Positions 43,057 through 49,652 of a DNA stretch of 64,000 nt are shown piece after piece. The DNA is from Mesorhizobium sp. M3A.F.Ca.ET.080.04.2.1 (GTDB lineage Bacteria > Pseudomonadota > Alphaproteobacteria > Rhizobiales > Rhizobiaceae), in contig NZ_CP034451.1 of the NCBI RefSeq assembly GCF_003952525.1, positions 6,052,501 through 6,116,500 of the forward strand, read 5' to 3'. The translations under genes were made by a program, and so were the position numbers. Under the pieces are notes generated by a model. The model had not been told where the DNA came from. It saw only the letters and a list, made by a program, of their open reading frames with translations, and did no database searches. Each line of letters begins with the position of its first letter. Position 1 is the first letter of the stretch.

Positions 43057-43929
43057 ATGACCGACGTCTGCACGCAGGGACTGGACACCGGCTTTGTCGG
43101 CCTGGGCTATGCCAAGGTGGCTTTTCTCGGCATCGTGCAAGGCATCACCGAGCTGCTGCCGATCTCGTCGACGGCGCATATGCGCGTCGTGCCGGCCGTG
43201 CTCGGCTGGCAGGATCCCGGCTCTGCCTTCTCGGCGGCCATGCAGCTTGCGGCGCTTGCCGCGGTTGTCAGCTATTTCTGGAGCGATGTGAAGCATGTTG
43301 CGATGGGATCGCTGGCGGCGCTTGCGCAGCGCGATTTTGCCAACCGCCAGTTCAGGCTGGCGATCGGCATCGTGCTCGCAACCATCCCGATCGTTATCGC
43401 CGGCCTTGCGCTTTCCAGCGTGCTCAACGCCTGCAATTCACCGCTGCGAGGGCTGGCCGTGATCGGCTGGGCCTGCATCGTCATGGCCGTGTTGCTGGCG
43501 CTCTCCGAAATCTATGCCAGCCACAGGCTGACCCTCAACAAGGTCTCCGTGCTCGACGCCCTGCTCGTCGGCGTTGCCCAGGTCGGCGCCCTCATTCCCG
43601 GCGTCTCGCGCTCGGGATCGACACTGACGGCAGCGCTTGGGCTGGGCTACGCCCGGCCGGAGGCGGCGCGGCTCTCCTTCCTGCTCGGTCTGCCGGCGAT
43701 CGCGCTCGCCGGCCTCAAGGAGCTGTGGGAACTGCACAAGGCGCATCTCGACGCGCATGGCTGGTCGATCCTGGCCGTCGGCCTCGTCGTCGCCTCGATC
43801 TCGGCCTTCTTCGCCATATGGGGGCTGATGCGGGTGCTCGAGCGCTTTTCCGCCTGGCCCTTCGTCGTCTATCGCGGCCTGCTCGGCGTTGTGCTGCTGA
43901 TCGGTGTCGCCGTCGGCTGGCTCAGTTAG
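43057..43929 (+). CDS. uppP: Undecaprenyl-diphosphate phosphatase
   Basis: The 290-residue integral membrane BacA/UppP dephosphorylates undecaprenyl pyrophosphate, recycling the lipid carrier for peptidoglycan and O-antigen. Both active-site motifs are present: GITELLPISSTAHMRVV and PGVSRSGSTLTAALGLG. About eight hydrophobic segments. The ATG at 43057 follows AAAGGACTGG; the open frame to 42973 is not conserved. Confidence 0.95.
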   Translation: MTDVCTQGLDTGFVGLGYAKVAFLGIVQGITELLPISSTAHMRVVPAVLGWQDPGSAFSAAMQLAALAAVVSYFWSDVKHVAMGSLAALAQRDFANRQFRLAIGIVLATIPIVIAGLALSSVLNACNSPLRGLAVIGWACIVMAVLLALSEIYASHRLTLNKVSVLDALLVGVAQVGALIPGVSRSGSTLTAALGLGYARPEAARLSFLLGLPAIALAGLKELWELHKAHLDAHGWSILAVGLVVASISAFFAIWGLMRVLERFSAWPFVVYRGLLGVVLLIGVAVGWLS

Positions 43930-43966
43930 AGGCTTGCTCCGAATCCGCTATATCGACACCTGAACC

Positions 43967-44070
43967 TTAAAGCGCATCAAGCCGAATCGGATTCTGGCGA
44001 CGCGCTTTTAGGTCTTTTTTGATGCATGTCGTTGTCCCAGAACCGCTGCACACTTCTGGGCGACATGCAT
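43967..44070. repeat. Composite palindromic repeat (copy 4, two hairpins)
   Basis: The first palindrome, 43969-44008 (AAAGCGCATC/GACGCGCTTT), is followed by a T-rich spacer and a second hairpin, 44021-44070, with arms ATGCATGTCG/CGACATGCAT and inner arms TCCCAGAA/TTCTGGG. The second hairpin matches 10474-10524 nearly base for base. The element lies between uppP and the DUF2233 gene; TCTTTTTT in the spacer could make the first hairpin a terminator for uppP. Confidence 0.82.
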
Positions 44071-44087
44071 GAGCTTCGGGTGCGCTG

Positions 44088-44909
44088 ATGGATCTGGCAA
44101 CGCTTCTGCACTCACTGCCTTTGCTGGCGACGCTGGTGAAATCGGCGCTGCCGGCCGCGGTCGGCGCGGGCTTGAGTGCCGGCCATTGGCTGGCGGCGCT
44201 GCCGCCCTGCCGCAATCTCAGCTTCGAAACCGCGACCTATCTCGTCTGCGAGACCGATCCGAAGCATTTCTCGATCGAGCTGTTCTGGAAGGACGAAGAC
44301 GGCAAGCTCTACCAGTCGCTGCATAACCTCCGCACTGCCCAGCAGGCCGCCGGGCGCACTATGCTCTTCGGCATCAATGCCGGCATGTACCATCCCAATC
44401 TTGCGCCGGTCGGTCTCTATGTCGAAGAGGGTCGGCAGGTGACGCCGGCGAAGACCGGCTCCGGCTCAGGCAATTTCTCCATGCAGCCGAACGGCATCTT
44501 CTATCTCAGCGGGGGCAAGGCCGGCGTGCGCGCGACCAGGGATTTTGTGAAACGTCCGCCGCGGGTGGATTACGCCACCCAGTCAGGGCCGATGCTGGTC
44601 ATCGACGGCAAGCTGCATCCGAAATTCCAGCCCGACAGCGCCTCGCGAAAAATCCGCAACGGGGTGGGCGTGCGCGCCGACGGCGTCGCGGTCTTCGCCA
44701 TCTCGAACGACGTCGTGACATTCCACGAATTCGCCCGCCTGTTCCGCGACGAGCTCGGCTGCCCGAACGCACTTTTCCTCGACGGCACCATATCGAGCCT
44801 CTACGCGCCGGCCATCGGCCGCAACGACGACTACTGGAATCTCGGGCCGATGATCGGCGTGTTCAGGCGGTGGGAACGGCCGCGAATCGAGCCGACGGGC
44901 CAAAAGTAA
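44088..44909 (+). CDS. Phosphodiester glycosidase family protein (DUF2233)
   Basis: The 273-residue protein has an N-terminal hydrophobic segment and the NAGPA/DUF2233 domain: FGINAGMYHPNLAPVGLYVE, SMQPNGIFYLS, ATQSGPMLVIDG, GVGVRADGVAVFAIS and LFLDGTISSLYAP. Family members hydrolyse GlcNAc-phosphodiester-type bonds, probably in the envelope. It begins 17 bp after the composite repeat and precedes the GH25 lipoprotein gene; both may act on wall polymers. Confidence 0.88.
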   Translation: MDLATLLHSLPLLATLVKSALPAAVGAGLSAGHWLAALPPCRNLSFETATYLVCETDPKHFSIELFWKDEDGKLYQSLHNLRTAQQAAGRTMLFGINAGMYHPNLAPVGLYVEEGRQVTPAKTGSGSGNFSMQPNGIFYLSGGKAGVRATRDFVKRPPRVDYATQSGPMLVIDGKLHPKFQPDSASRKIRNGVGVRADGVAVFAISNDVVTFHEFARLFRDELGCPNALFLDGTISSLYAPAIGRNDDYWNLGPMIGVFRRWERPRIEPTGQK

Positions 44910-45009
44910 ATTTTGATTCAAACTTTGTTGGTAATTTCTCATTAGGAAAGGGGCTTCCGGCGGCGTCGTTCCTGCCTTCGGTCTGTTTGGTTTTGCGTAC
45001 AGGTCAAAG

Positions 45010-46128
45010 ATGCGGACTTTTGGCGTCGTCAGTTTCGTGCTCGCTTCGCTTTGCCTTGCCGGCTGCTCGTCCACGTCGAGCGTCGATGCCTTGCAGATGC
45101 CTTCCAACGAAACGACGAGCTCCGTGGTGCGGCCAAGCGCGCCTGTGACCAGGGCCGTCGCCACGAGGGATACCGAGACCACGGTGGAGACCGCCTCGAT
45201 GACAGGCGCCACCCGCTTCGAACCGCCGGCGCCGTTGCCCGACGGGAATGTGGGTTCCGACGAGGAGAATCCGCGGCCCTTCGGCCTCGCCGAGGAAGAG
45301 GCGGCAGCGTTCCCCGCGCTCGACCAGCAGGACAGTGCCGAGCCGCAGGTCGAGGCCGCAGCGCTGGTCTCGCCGCCGAAGCGGCTGTCGCGGGCGGCTC
45401 CCGCCATGCTGGCCGGCCCCGTCACCCGCTATCGGTTCCGCGATGCCAAGCCGATCAATTTCGGCCGTGCCTCGCCCCGCCATCTTGCCGTGCACGGCGT
45501 CGACGTCTCGCGCTGGCAGGGCAACATCAACTGGGGCAAGCTACGCGCCCAGGGCGCCAACTTCGCCTATATCAAGGCGACCGACGGCGGCGACCATCTC
45601 GACCCGATGTTCATGAAGAACTGGCGCGGCGCCGATGCCGCCGGCTTGAAGCGCGGCGCCTACCACTTCTTCTACTGGTGCCGGACCGCCGGCGAGCAGG
45701 CCGACTGGTTCATCCGCAACGTGCCAAGGGTCCAGGGCGCGCTGCCGCCGGTGATCGACGTCGAGTGGAACGGCGAGTCCTCCTGCAAGCGCAGGCCCTC
45801 CCGCGAAAAGGTGCTGGAGAAGATGCAGGTGTTCATGGACAAGCTGGAGCGCCATTACGGCCAGCGGCCCATCATCTACACCAGCCCCGACTTCTATCGC
45901 GACAATCTGCGCGGCGCCTTCCTCGACTATCCGTTCTGGCTGCGCGCGGTCGCGGCACACCCGTCAAAAGTCTATCCGGGCCGCCGGTGGCTGTTCTGGC
46001 AGTACTCCGGTTCCGGCCTGTCGCACGGCGTAAGCGGCCGCATAGACCTCAACGTGTTCGGCGGCGACGAGCGGCAGTGGCGCGCCTGGGCCGGGGGCGG
46101 CCGGCAGATGGTCGCCGACGCGGATTGA
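45010..46128 (+). CDS. GH25 lysozyme-like lipoprotein
   Basis: The 372-residue protein has a lipoprotein signal with LAGC (Cys19), a Ser/Thr/Pro/Glu-rich linker to about residue 150, then a glycoside hydrolase family 25 domain: HGVDVSRWQGNINWGKLR, FAYIKATDGG, AYHFFYWCR, the catalytic VIDVEWNG and YTSPDFYRD. It should cleave peptidoglycan (muramidase) at the periplasmic face of a membrane. The ATG at 45010 begins the signal peptide. It follows the DUF2233 gene by 100 bp on the same strand. Confidence 0.93.
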   Translation: MRTFGVVSFVLASLCLAGCSSTSSVDALQMPSNETTSSVVRPSAPVTRAVATRDTETTVETASMTGATRFEPPAPLPDGNVGSDEENPRPFGLAEEEAAAFPALDQQDSAEPQVEAAALVSPPKRLSRAAPAMLAGPVTRYRFRDAKPINFGRASPRHLAVHGVDVSRWQGNINWGKLRAQGANFAYIKATDGGDHLDPMFMKNWRGADAAGLKRGAYHFFYWCRTAGEQADWFIRNVPRVQGALPPVIDVEWNGESSCKRRPSREKVLEKMQVFMDKLERHYGQRPIIYTSPDFYRDNLRGAFLDYPFWLRAVAAHPSKVYPGRRWLFWQYSGSGLSHGVSGRIDLNVFGGDERQWRAWAGGGRQMVADAD

Positions 46129-46452
46129 CCCGCTTTCGGATAGCCCGAGGCATCATAAGAATCGTGGACAGTGTGGCTTTGACGTAGGTCAACGCTTGAG
46201 CGGCAATGCGCCCACCTCGCGATACCCCCACAGGACAACGACAATTGCACGCCCGCGGCAACTTGCTGGCGCGGCGGAACGATCGGGCACTGCATTCGTT
46301 GGACTGACCAGGGACGTCGTGCGGCTAGAGGCAGACGCTCTCCCAAAATCAGGCGATGACCAAACCGCACGTGTTGTCCATCCGGAAGGAACGGGACCCG
46401 GTTCCGGTCGAAGCTGGTCCGGGGAGTGGCGTCAAAAGCGGAAGGAACTGAC
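46129..46452. other. Intergenic region with FNR/FixK-type box
   Basis: This 324-bp stretch shows no supported gene. It contains the perfect TTGA-N6-TCAA palindrome at 46179-46192 and otherwise non-coding-looking sequence up to the YbhB-like gene. Confidence 0.5.
46179..46192. promoter_or_regulatory. FNR/FixK-type binding box
   Basis: TTGACGTAGGTCAA is a perfect inverted repeat of the TTGA-N6-TCAA form recognised by FNR, FixK and FnrL proteins in rhizobia. The only plus-strand gene downstream is the YbhB-like gene, whose start is 260 bp away, so the target is unclear. Confidence 0.55.
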
Positions 46453-46923
46453 ATGCCACTGACACTGACCAGTCCTGCGTTCGCCGACGGCGATCCGATC
46501 CCTGAACGTTTCACGCGCGATGGCGAAAATATTTCTCCGCCTCTGAAATGGTCTGGGATCCCTGACGGGACGAGAAGCTTGGTTCTCGTCGTGGACGACC
46601 CCGACGCACCGCGCGGGACGTTCGGACACTGGGCGGTGTTCAACATATCGCCCGACGTCGAGCACCTCGCCGAAGGGGAAGACGGAAAGCCGGGAACCGA
46701 AGCGCTTCAGCAGGGGAAGAACGACTTCGGCCACGCCTCCTACGATGGCCCGGACCCGCCGGCTGGGCACGGAGTTCACCACTACCATTTCCGGCTGGCG
46801 GCTCTCGACGTGCCGAGCCTCGGCATTCCCGGCCAGACCGGCGTCAAGGAAATCTGGAAGGAGGCCCGGCGTCACGCCATCGAGGCAGCGGAACTCGTGG
46901 GCACATACGAACATGCCGCCTGA
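46453..46923 (+). CDS. YbhB/YbcL family Raf-kinase-inhibitor-like protein
   Basis: The 156-residue PEBP-fold protein contains SPAFADGDPIPERFTRDGENISPPL, LVLVVDDPDAPRGTFGHWAVFNI and YDGPDPPAGHGVHHYHFRLAALD. It is cytoplasmic, with no signal peptide. Bacterial members bind small anionic ligands; the function is not settled. The ATG at 46453 follows GGAAGGAA. A FixK-like box lies 260 bp upstream. Confidence 0.92.
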   Translation: MPLTLTSPAFADGDPIPERFTRDGENISPPLKWSGIPDGTRSLVLVVDDPDAPRGTFGHWAVFNISPDVEHLAEGEDGKPGTEALQQGKNDFGHASYDGPDPPAGHGVHHYHFRLAALDVPSLGIPGQTGVKEIWKEARRHAIEAAELVGTYEHAA

Positions 46924-46974
46924 GCCGCAAAGGCTTTTCCCCGTCGGGCAGGCCGTATCATTGGGGAGCCCGCA

Positions 46975-47229
46975 ATGAACAATCCTGACCCGAACAATCC
47001 CCAACCGTTGCCGGGCGATCCCGGTCCCGAGCCGTCCCAGCCTCCAGCTCCGCCGGAAAACCCGCCCGGCGAACCGCCAGGCGTTCCTCCGCCTTCACCC
47101 GATCCCATCCCGGGACCGGGGAGGGGACCTCCTGACATCCCGCCGGACGCGCCACCTGAGTTTCCGCCGCTGGAGCCGACATTTCCCAGGCCGACGGCAG
47201 AAGAGTTCCGCGCGCAGCGGTGGCATTGA
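46975..47229 (+). CDS. Proline-rich small hypothetical protein
   Basis: The 84-residue protein is about 40 percent proline (34 of 84), in PP and PPP runs, with Gly, Asp and Glu between, and a non-repetitive tail TAEEFRAQRWH. No signal peptide and no known domain; it must be unfolded, and its polyproline runs would need EF-P for translation. GGGGAGC precedes the ATG. The TGA stop is the left edge of the palindrome at 47227-47267. The reading frame could be a low-complexity artefact, but the start signal and conserved-looking tail favour a gene. Confidence 0.6.
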   Translation: MNNPDPNNPQPLPGDPGPEPSQPPAPPENPPGEPPGVPPPSPDPIPGPGRGPPDIPPDAPPEFPPLEPTFPRPTAEEFRAQRWH

Positions 47230-47267
47230 AGCGCGTCGCGACGAACGGATTCAGACGGCGCGCTTCA
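47227..47267. repeat. Palindromic repeat, first-hairpin type, providing two stop codons
   Basis: A 41-bp near-palindrome with arms TGAAGCGCG/CGCGCTTCA resembles the first hairpin of the composite repeats at 32542 and 43969 (CGAACGGATTC matches CGAATCGGATTC). Its first three bases are the TGA of the proline-rich gene, and its last three (TCA) are the TGA of the convergent NDUFA9-like gene. Confidence 0.75.
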
Positions 47268-48173
47268 AGCCCTTGCTTTGATGTCGCGTTCTTCAATCAT
47301 TCGGACGACCTGCCCGATATCCCGTGGCTCGATACCGAGTTCCGGCAGCCCCGGCATGCCGCCTGTCGCCACGTTGTCCCGACGCATGAGATCGACCTGG
47401 TTGCGCGTGAGGGCCGGCGTCGGGAGAAATTCCGCCGCGCCAGCCAGGGCGCTCCAGGCGGCAAACGGCATGGGCACAAGGATCGGACGAGCGCCGAACA
47501 TTCGGGCGATTTCGCGAACCAACTCGCTGTAACGCAAAATACGAGGGCCGCCGACCTCGAACGTAGGCGCATTCTGGATAGGACCGGCGAGCAATCGGCT
47601 CACCGCTTCAGCGACGTCGCCAACATAGACGGGTTGAAGCCGCGTTGCTCCCTGCCCGAACAGCGGATAGATGGGCAGCAGCCGAACCAGTCGAATGAGC
47701 GTCGTGAGAAAAGCGTCGTCCGGCCCGATCATGACGGCCGAGCGCAAAATGATCGTGTCGGGAAACGAGTTCCTGACCGCGTCTTCTCCGCGCCCGCGTG
47801 CCTTGATGTATCTCGATCGGGATCTCGGGTCCGCGCCTATCCCAGAGATATGGGCGAGCCGCTTGACCCCGGCTTCCCGCGCGGCGCTCGCCAAATCGGC
47901 TGCTGCCGCCACGTGCATTCTTTCGAAGGTCAAGTCGCCATGCTCGATATAGAGGCTAACCGCGTTCACCACCGCATCCGATCCGGCAATCGCGGGGCCG
48001 ATCGATGATCTGTCCAGAATATCCGCTTTGACCTGGTCGGACGCCTTCGCTGCCGAGCCGACCGCTGCCCGCGCGTGACGGGACACCGCCCGCACTTCAA
48101 AGCCCTTGTCCAGGAGCCGCTCGACGATCCTGCGGCCGAGGAACCCGGTCCCGCCGAACACCGCAACCTTCAT
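47265..48173 (-). CDS. NDUFA9-like NAD(P)-binding epimerase/reductase
   Basis: The 302-residue atypical short-chain dehydrogenase starts MKVAVFGGTGFLGRRIVERL, with the GxxGxxG dinucleotide motif, and has RLAHISGIGAD and ILRSAVMIGPDDAFLTTLIRL in the pattern of complex I NDUFA9-like proteins of alphaproteobacteria. It may assist complex I or quinone metabolism. Its stop codon is provided by the palindrome at its 3' end. Confidence 0.88.
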   Translation of the reverse strand: MKVAVFGGTGFLGRRIVERLLDKGFEVRAVSRHARAAVGSAAKASDQVKADILDRSSIGPAIAGSDAVVNAVSLYIEHGDLTFERMHVAAAADLASAAREAGVKRLAHISGIGADPRSRSRYIKARGRGEDAVRNSFPDTIILRSAVMIGPDDAFLTTLIRLVRLLPIYPLFGQGATRLQPVYVGDVAEAVSRLLAGPIQNAPTFEVGGPRILRYSELVREIARMFGARPILVPMPFAAWSALAGAAEFLPTPALTRNQVDLMRRDNVATGGMPGLPELGIEPRDIGQVVRMIEERDIKARA

Positions 48174-48233
48174 CGATGCTCCTCACCTGACGCCGCTAAA
48201 GCGTGTCGTCGTCGCTCCACGGAGATGTCCAAA

Positions 48234-48473
48234 TCAGATCGCAGGAACCCATTTCCAGAACACTCCTTCCATCCTCTCGGGATAGTATTTGAACTCACAT
48301 TCGAACCGTCGTGCGTAGCTGGCGGCGGCGGCAAGCGCTGCCGCGCTGACGGGACGCATGCCCGTTCCCGGCGCGAACCAATCCTCCAGCAGATCGTCGG
48401 GCACATAGGCGCCGATCCTCAGCGGGAGCTGCTGCAGGACGACGTCCATTTCCTTCGGCGGCACCGCGTTCAT
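48234..48473 (-). CDS. Hypothetical small protein
   Basis: The 79-residue protein begins MNAVPPKEMDVVLQQLPLRI and has GAYVPDDLLEDWFAPGTGM and a C-terminal FECEFKYYPERMEGVFWKWVP. I do not recognise the family, though aromatic-rich short proteins like this recur in rhizobia. The ATG at 48473 is used; the frame is open to 48527. It lies 60 bp upstream of the NDUFA9-like gene on the same strand and may be cotranscribed. Confidence 0.55.
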   Translation of the reverse strand: MNAVPPKEMDVVLQQLPLRIGAYVPDDLLEDWFAPGTGMRPVSAAALAAAASYARRFECEFKYYPERMEGVFWKWVPAI

Positions 48474-48649
48474 TCGCTTTCGGGTCCTCGCGACCGTCAA
48501 ATTTGAAGTCCCTGCGATTCCACGCACTAGTGAACTGCGTTCTCGGTCTCGAGTTCCATGAGAATCGGCAGAACGCTTCCTCGCCTATCCCATTACAAGG
48601 GGAGAAGGAGCGGGCCATTCCCCGCGCCGTCGTCATCCTCGGGCTTTTG

Positions 48650-48745
48650 ACCCAAGGATCCATGCGTAACCATTGCGTAGGGCGCAACAGCGCAGAATTC
48701 TGGAACCGCCGCAACGCCTTGATGTAGCGGCATGGATCCTAGGGT
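48650..48745. repeat. Dispersed-type inverted repeat
   Basis: Arms ACCCAAGGATCCATGC (48650-48665) and GCATGGATCCTAGGGT (48730-48745) are complementary at 15 of 16 positions, with a 64-base loop, in the 322-bp gap between the small hypothetical gene and the VOC pseudogene. The arm sequence (ACCC..GGATCCATGC) is like common rhizobial intergenic repeats. Nothing else is visible in the gap apart from a GGGGAGAAGGA fragment near 48599. Confidence 0.55.
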
Positions 48746-48795
48746 TTGCGCGCGTCGCTTCGCTCCTTCGAATGACGAAGTGGAGGGGTCGCCCG

Positions 48796-49172
48796 CTACG
48801 CCTCGTTGATCATCGCCTCGATGTTGTAGCCATCGGGATCGAGCACGAGGCAGGCGTAGTAATTCTCCGCATAATTCGGACGCGGGCCGGGCGCGCCATT
48901 GTCTTTCGCACCGGCCTCGAGTGCTGTCCGATGGAACGCATCGACCTCGGATTGCTCTTCGCCCGGAAGGCGACATGCAGATGGGTGAGCGGCGGCTTCT
49001 CGTCGGTGCTCTGGATCTCGAACAGGCAGCCATTGCCGACATCGAAGGCCCAGAACACGCTCTCCTTGCCGAAGGACGGGCGATAGCCCAGCGGCGAAAA
49101 GGCCTGTTCGTAGAAGAGCCTGCTCTTGTCGTGATCGCTCACTTCGATGGTGATGTGGTCGATCGCGATGTG
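48796..49172 (-). pseudogene. VOC/glyoxalase-family protein, frameshifted
   Basis: The N-terminal half reads HIAIDHITIEVSDHDKSRLF, then FDVGNGCLFEIQSTDE and HLHVAFRAKS in one frame. The C-terminal half reads EVDAFHRTALEAGAKDNG and ENYYACLVLDPDGYNIEAM in another. One base is missing at about 48949-48950 (CC on the minus strand); adding one base joins RAKSN to EVDAF. A usual start codon is also missing: the only start in frame is GTG at 49142, after the first beta strand. It was a ~120-residue VOC protein of unknown substrate. Confidence 0.75.
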
Positions 49173-49233
49173 TCCTGGAGGATAGCGACCAGCAAGCGCG
49201 TCTCATCGTCGATGGAGGCATGGTCCATGGTGC

Positions 49234-49440
49234 CTACGCCTCCACGTACTCCGCTAAACTGACGCCTTTTGGGACATCGAGCCCGTCGGCACGCAGGCCT
49301 TCGATGTGGAAGCGTATTGCGTCGCGAATTTCATTTTCCACCTCAGGCACTGTCGCGCCGGTGGCGATGCAGCCGGGTAGGTCCGGCACATAAGCGGAAA
49401 AGTTGTTTCCGGCTTTCTCGATTACCACCGCGTAACGCAT
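49234..49440 (-). CDS. hicB: HicB family antitoxin
   Basis: The 68-residue protein matches the HicB partial RNase H-like antitoxin: MRYAVVIEKAGNNFSAYVPD, LPGCIATGATVPEVENEIRDAI and a C-terminal HIEGLRADGLDVPKG. It follows hicA by 1 bp and should bind and neutralise it. No C-terminal DNA-binding domain is evident, so autoregulation would need the complex. Confidence 0.92.
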   Translation of the reverse strand: MRYAVVIEKAGNNFSAYVPDLPGCIATGATVPEVENEIRDAIRFHIEGLRADGLDVPKGVSLAEYVEA

Positions 49441-49441
49441 G

Positions 49442-49645
49442 TCAGCGCTCCTTTAGACCGGACTGCTTGAGGATGCTGTTCAATGTTCCTGGGGCAACCT
49501 CTTCAGACGGCTTGCCGGCCACGGTGACGCGACCGGCTTTGATTTCATGCTTATATTGGCGATGGCTGCCCTTGGTTGCAACCAGGTACCAGCCATCGAC
49601 TTCCAGCAAACGAATAACCTCGCGAACAGTCAATCGAGGTGGCAT
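49442..49645 (-). CDS. hicA: HicA family mRNA interferase toxin
   Basis: The 67-residue HicA toxin has the double-stranded RNA-binding-like fold: TVREVIRLLEVDGWYLVATK, GSHRQYKH with the catalytic His, GRVTVAGKPSEEVAPGTLNSIL. It degrades mRNA when free. It begins only 7 bp after the nrdJ stop on the same strand, so it could be read through from nrdJ in addition to its own promoter. Confidence 0.93.
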   Translation of the reverse strand: MPPRLTVREVIRLLEVDGWYLVATKGSHRQYKHEIKAGRVTVAGKPSEEVAPGTLNSILKQSGLKER

Positions 49646-49652
49646 CTAGATC

